Shown here piece by piece: positions 61,201 to 64,000 of a stretch of 64,000 nucleotides of DNA. The stretch comes from Limnomonas spitsbergensis (taxonomy: Eukaryota; Chlorophyta; Chlorophyceae; Chlamydomonadales). Location of the stretch: the NCBI GenBank assembly GCA_037349105.1, contig JAYJMM010000035.1, positions 558,001-622,000 on the forward strand, in the 5' to 3' direction. The stretch's first letter is position 1. Every line of letters begins with the position of its first letter. The position numbers were made by a program, and so were the translations under genes. The notes below the pieces were generated by a model. It worked only from the letters and a program-made list of their open reading frames with translations, searched no databases and was not told the origin of the DNA.

Positions 61201-64000
61201 GCTACCGGGCGCACATTTCTGATGCCGCTGTCGTCCTCGGGTGCTGGCACCGGAGACCTGCTGCTCCTAGCTGCTTCCATGTCACTGTCAGCTGCCCTGC
61301 CTGCCATTGCCAGGCTGGAACTGCTGCAGTCGTCTGGGTCGAGACTCAGGCTAGGGCTGGCTTGACCCACTGGCCCACCCGGCTCTGCTGAGCAGGAACC
61401 CTCATGGCTGGCCTGCTCAGCCCCGTGCCCCCAGGGTAGTGCCACGTGCCATGCAACCATGGCTGCGTGCTGCAGCTGCTGCTCTTCCTCCTCCTCGCCT
61501 TGTGGCCGCAACGCCTGTAAGTTCTGATTGGCATGTTCCAAGCTATGCTTCACCCTCCTCAGCTGCCTGGTCATCCTCAACTGCCAAGCCAACATTGGCT
61601 GCCTGGCCACCCACAGCTGCCTGGCCACTCCTTTGAGCTTCTGCCGGTACCAGTTAACCTTTTCCCTCAGCATGGGTACGGAGATTCCCTGCTCCTCTGA
61701 CCCCTCAGGATTCTCTGCTGCAACTGGCTTGGGTGAGTGTCCATTGTGTTCCCCATGGGCACTGCCCTGGTGGGTTGGGCTTGCTACCCTTGTGCCCGGT
61801 ATCACCTGCCTTGCCCCTTCAGTTGGACCCTGCACGGCCAACCCCTCCGGCAGGTTGCCTGCCTGGCCCCCCTTGAGTCCTGAGGCCTTGACCAGGGACT
61901 GGCTAGGGCTGCCGGCAGCTGCATGCACACATGCCTCACTCTTTGGCGCCCCCAGCTGTTTGTTGGCCTGCTGGACCGCCCCTGGGTCTGATATTGGCAC
62001 CTTGGTCCCTCCAGGAGCTGCTGCCACTGGTGGTGTGATAGGCCCATCCTCTTCTGGTTGGTGCATATGCATCTGAACCGACACCGTTGCATGCCTGTGC
62101 ACTTGGTCCTCGCCCTCACTTGGTCCAACTGGTTCCTCAGCCACTTGCTGGTTCAGCTTTTGTTCCCAAGAATGCAGTTGGTCCGGCTCGCAGCCACCGG
62201 CCACCACAGGTGGCACATGGGCTGCCTCACTCGGCAAACACCGTCGTGACGCCTGCACCTGCAGTTGGCCTGGCTCACAGCCACCGGCCACCACAGGTGT
62301 CACAGGAACGTCCTCTCTCTGCAAACACAGTCGTGACGCCTGCACCTGCAGTTGGCCCGGCTCGCAGCCGCTGATTATCACAGGTGTCGCAGGAACTGCC
62401 TCCCTCTGCAAGCACAGCCGTAACGCTTGCACCTGCAGTTGGCCTGGCTTGCAGCCACCGGCCGCTGGTTTGGGTGGACATGCATTCCCCTTCGGAACAC
62501 AGTTGATCAGGTGCAGCTGCTCGCTAGCTACCGGGCTATCCTGCCTGGGTGGGCAGGCACTCTCTGCCGTAACACAGTTGATCAGGTGCAGCTGCTCTCT
62601 AGCTACCGGGCTATCCTGCCTGGGTGGGCAGGCACTCTCTGCCGTAACACAGTTGATCAGGCGCAGCTGCTCGCTAGCTACCGGGCTATCCCGCCTGGGT
62701 GGGCAGGCACTCTCTGCCGTAACACAGTTGATCAGGTGCAGCTGCTCTCTAGCTACCGGGCTATCCTGCCTGGGTGGGCAGGCACTCTCTGCCGTAACAC
62801 AGTTGATCAGGCGCAGCTGCTCGCTAGCTACCGGGCTATCCCGCCTGGGTGGACAGGCACTCCCTCGGGTCTGCTGTTGGTGCATGGAACTTGGCTCGCC
62901 TTCACTGCTGAGGATATCAAACATGGACCAGCCGTTGGGGGGCACCTGCCTACATGGCTGCTCCACACGCCTGGTCAATGCCTCCAAGGGCACGCGACCT
63001 GCGGTGCCAACCAGCACAGCCAGATTGCCCAACCCCACCTGCTCTGCGTCACACACAACTTTCCACACTCCAGTGGCCCACTGCCCTAGCCTCTTCCACC
63101 CTACCGGCTGGGCCAGGTCCTCCTTCCTTTTTACTGGGGGCCATTCAGTGGTGGCGGCTTTTGCTCCCTCTACCGCCTGCAGATCTGCAAGTTTCCTGAT
63201 CATCTGATTTCCACCTCGGGGCATCGTCCCAATCTTTTCTTTGACGCGTTGCGCAGCGCTTGCCACTCCCAGCGGCCTCTTCTGCGTCGCGTATTCTGGC
63301 CCACGGCTGCATAGATCCGCGCCCCGTAGCTGCGACACAGCCGTGTTTGGATCTGGAGCCGACTCAGATGCACTTCCTACCCGTTTCAACCACTGCGCGT
63401 ATTCCAGGCCCTGCCTAAAAAAATCCGGGGTTGATTGGGGCACTGGCTCACCTCGGCCGATCTCTGTGTGTGACACTGCTGTATCTGGATCCAAGGCCAA
63501 CTCAGGGGTGCCTCCTTTCAGCTTCAACCCCTGCGCATATGCCAGGCCCTGCCTCCAAAAATCCGGGGTTGATTGGGGCACTGGCTCATCTCGGCCGATC
63601 TCTGTGTGCGACACCTGGAGATCCATCTTGACCTCGCTGCTCCGTGTCCCTGCCCCGACAGGCAGGTCCACCGGAGGTTCCTCTGGCCCGCCTCCCTCTC
63701 CAACACCACCGGTCTGCGACCTCTCAGTGGGTGGCGCCGAGGTCGGGTCCAGGGATTCATCGTCGGGAACCGGCCACCGCTCTCCCTCCTGGCTCAGCCC
63801 CTTCGGGATGCGCGCGGTGCCGCCTCGTCCGATACCCCTGCGTGTCACTTCACTGTGCACCGTACTCGCATCCAAGGTTCGAGAACTAACAACCCCCAGG
63901 GTCTTGTCCCCCATCCCTGCGTATTCATCCCTCGACAAGCCAAGGGAAATCTGCTTTGCTTCCTCGGCTACAGGGTGCTGGTGGCGGTTGGGATCTACAA
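58245..64000 (-). CDS. Giant gag-like protein of element 2 (5' partial), out-of-frame pol tail
   Basis: The minus-strand frame is open from the window edge to a stop at 58,245, over 1,900 residues. The start lies outside the window. Positions below count from 63,938. Disordered, repeat-rich sequence comes first: a duplicated SHTEIGR(D/G)EPVPQSTPDF motif (about 105-200), five 25-residue repeats (SACPPRRDSPVASEQLRLIN, about 356-482) and four 33-residue repeats (GCEPGQLQVQASRLCLQRE, about 490-590). A Cys/His cluster CMFCGFECEHSDRACEH is near 960. A helical capsid-like region lies at about 1,530-1,790 (for example VEAFAHRILSTAELLQISRD and HMFYDGLPVATRAKL), followed by an acidic EEEDETDEEEE block. 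The last 40 codons lie over DNA homologous to the pol 3' end of element 1 but in a different frame, marking a deletion joint. It would form the particle shell; the gag reading rests on location and general gag features. Confidence 0.65.
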   Translation of the reverse strand, partial: VDPNRHQHPVAEEAKQISLGLSRDEYAGMGDKTLGVVSSRTLDASTVHSEVTRRGIGRGGTARIPKGLSQEGERWPVPDDESLDPTSAPPTERSQTGGVGEGGGPEEPPVDLPVGAGTRSSEVKMDLQVSHTEIGRDEPVPQSTPDFWRQGLAYAQGLKLKGGTPELALDPDTAVSHTEIGRGEPVPQSTPDFFRQGLEYAQWLKRVGSASESAPDPNTAVSQLRGADLCSRGPEYATQKRPLGVASAAQRVKEKIGTMPRGGNQMIRKLADLQAVEGAKAATTEWPPVKRKEDLAQPVGWKRLGQWATGVWKVVCDAEQVGLGNLAVLVGTAGRVPLEALTRRVEQPCRQVPPNGWSMFDILSSEGEPSSMHQQQTRGSACPPRRDSPVASEQLRLINCVTAESACPPRQDSPVAREQLHLINCVTAESACPPRRDSPVASEQLRLINCVTAESACPPRQDSPVAREQLHLINCVTAESACPPRQDSPVASEQLHLINCVPKGNACPPKPAAGGCKPGQLQVQALRLCLQREAVPATPVIISGCEPGQLQVQASRLCLQREDVPVTPVVAGGCEPGQLQVQASRRCLPSEAAHVPPVVAGGCEPDQLHSWEQKLNQQVAEEPVGPSEGEDQVHRHATVSVQMHMHQPEEDGPITPPVAAAPGGTKVPISDPGAVQQANKQLGAPKSEACVHAAAGSPSQSLVKASGLKGGQAGNLPEGLAVQGPTEGARQVIPGTRVASPTHQGSAHGEHNGHSPKPVAAENPEGSEEQGISVPMLREKVNWYRQKLKGVARQLWVARQPMLAWQLRMTRQLRRVKHSLEHANQNLQALRPQGEEEEEQQLQHAAMVAWHVALPWGHGAEQASHEGSCSAEPGGPVGQASPSLSLDPDDCSSSSLAMAGRAADSDMEAARSSRSPVPAPEDDSGIRNVRPVAIHDVPPADVDLDRLWEDRAAGARQQPMEIRNGMRQAMRLNKGGVCMFCGFECEHSDRACEHLMDATIQRGGAKQAALEAVENPGQGQPRVQKPHQPQKAEAGSSSVEEEEPKPMRSRVEAVEQESIREPMWLAPRYGQIPVQAAPASTGHGTPQSRFPASAGRQRQEAVAKGNSREKKGSGQADSLYGYFSNPGWTPIPGERRPAVEEHAGSVSQTGTAELPRELQPIGWADILQWAARLWQQVCSRCFAHLSDQTQAIEEFQSHHLAEWATKALMGIPHTGQVRATLLAALRRVSRGAAGPEAVLAVKAFADGWCNGTAGDQEEPESEQGELEEWERFEASRLQQDDRREVRWQEQTEGTAPAASQARWERLEASSEPSLRNQRLDVGRRPRPSSPAASEQPRTTGFQQGPVPRRASRQESHDLLRFVDHTEHSGQEGQVDHIAEFPRGRAAQARGRPERSQGPSQGRRVVQEINQAGTTGGDYQQRQESRDDCLSASEAREYTGGKQPSRHGSYQPSRQAESEGGRRQDPARQPSEGSRPSGRGQSHPSADRRDQQDRRRQSPTRNGGGGSGSDPSMSGSEDTEGHGPGSGRESARHRRERLAQEQAETNIRLQQQMILQLAGGTRFTKIPNIQGNVPVLDMSQPGAVAARQYCQACSSWGSHNRLALSDEPPALAVVAGEIAGSCQSPSAMALLVRSLVGMWTAKPACVGPLVVAIRSAPQGDKASREVERIQEAWSAPAVGPPSEVSLLTLWIRVVQREVGKPTSDERAAITGLKLGVKTTLDPGVKPEETVEAFAHRILSTAELLQISRDAPDHFGRKHSVSHMFYDGLPVATRAKLCEFRMTVPNYLCMTDEEQITVLTQQVVLMERFALEMRDLVVADHRPEAEETEEEDETDEEEETEEEDETDEEEETVEEEEADETGEGRKPARWTPRPTLPPGRGNGSLQDHWRAGSIASRTPMTGENPMSSRERSIEGPWWR

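Larger units (their letters stand above)
47910..64000 (-). mobile_element. LTR retrotransposon (element 2), gag kept, pol deleted, nested in element 1
   Basis: It begins at its 3' LTR (TGTCGCACCATAAAGCAG at 47,910) inside element 1's pol and continues past the window end. The order on the minus strand is giant gag-like ORF (64,000-58,245), a short remnant homologous to the pol 3' end of element 1 (about 58,380-57,785), polypurine tract, and an LTR split by a 9.1 kb inverted-repeat unit. The absence of RT, integrase and methyltransferase makes it a non-autonomous derivative of the same family. The 5' LTR is outside the window. Confidence 0.65.

Noticed and set aside
62427..63207. Plus-strand ORFs of 220 and 252 residues
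   Set aside because: Antisense shadows of the 75-bp coding repeats in the gag-like ORF.
1..64000. tRNA or rRNA genes
   Set aside because: I looked for conserved tRNA box-like and rRNA stretches by eye and found none; a covariance-model scan would be needed to exclude them.

Overview
The window looks like nuclear DNA of a green alga. Support comes from moderately high GC, genes cut into short exons with GT-AG introns, plant-type TTTAGGG motifs inside a satellite, Ty3/gypsy LTR elements with chromodomain or PHD integrase tails, a LINE fragment, and a very large share of minisatellite DNA. I cannot name the species; a prasinophyte or chlamydomonadalean alga would fit. Most long open frames here are artefacts of tandem repeats that happen to be open in several frames on both strands. 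Only a few loci are credible genes, and most of those are spliced.

Left part (1-29 kb). A minus-strand spliced coiled-coil gene occupies about 0.7-3.1 kb. A CTG/CAG-rich tract and a 1.6 kb purine-rich 12-bp minisatellite follow (6.3-8.8 kb), then decayed coding DNA (9.1-10 kb), a small inverted-repeat element (11.7-12.7 kb), a minus-strand exon with one membrane segment (13.0-13.4 kb), a 30-bp minisatellite (15.2-15.5 kb) and a LINE reverse-transcriptase remnant (15.6-16.1 kb). From 16.27 to 22.27 kb a pair of roughly 145-bp inverted repeats encloses four different tandem arrays, and a 561-bp MITE with TTA target duplications sits at the right end. A G-rich 56-bp array follows at 23.0-23.7 kb. 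A seven-exon minus-strand gene with an He_PIG-type Ig-like domain lies at 24.6-29.4 kb; its splice phases agree at every junction.

Middle (29.4-41 kb). A 9.5 kb satellite of about 51-bp units, each carrying TTTAGGG motifs, abuts the first visible exon of the He_PIG gene, so it may lie in that gene's intron. A plus-strand hypothetical ORF follows at 39.7-40.8 kb.

Right part (41-64 kb). This is a stack of mobile elements. A truncated chromovirus is joined to an 850-bp copy of the array at 17.6-18.4 kb, followed by a solo-type LTR. Next is LTR element 1 on the minus strand, with the order RNase H end, C5 cytosine methyltransferase, integrase, PHD finger and 3' LTR. It is cut at 47,909 by element 2, a related element that keeps a giant gag-like ORF (58.2 kb to past the window end) but has lost nearly all of pol. 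Element 2's LTR is in turn split by a 9.1 kb unit with terminal inverted repeats. That unit holds two convergent spliced genes I do not recognise and a 2.8 kb array of 72-bp repeats. The methyltransferase-PHD element and the two-gene inverted-repeat unit are the strongest leads.
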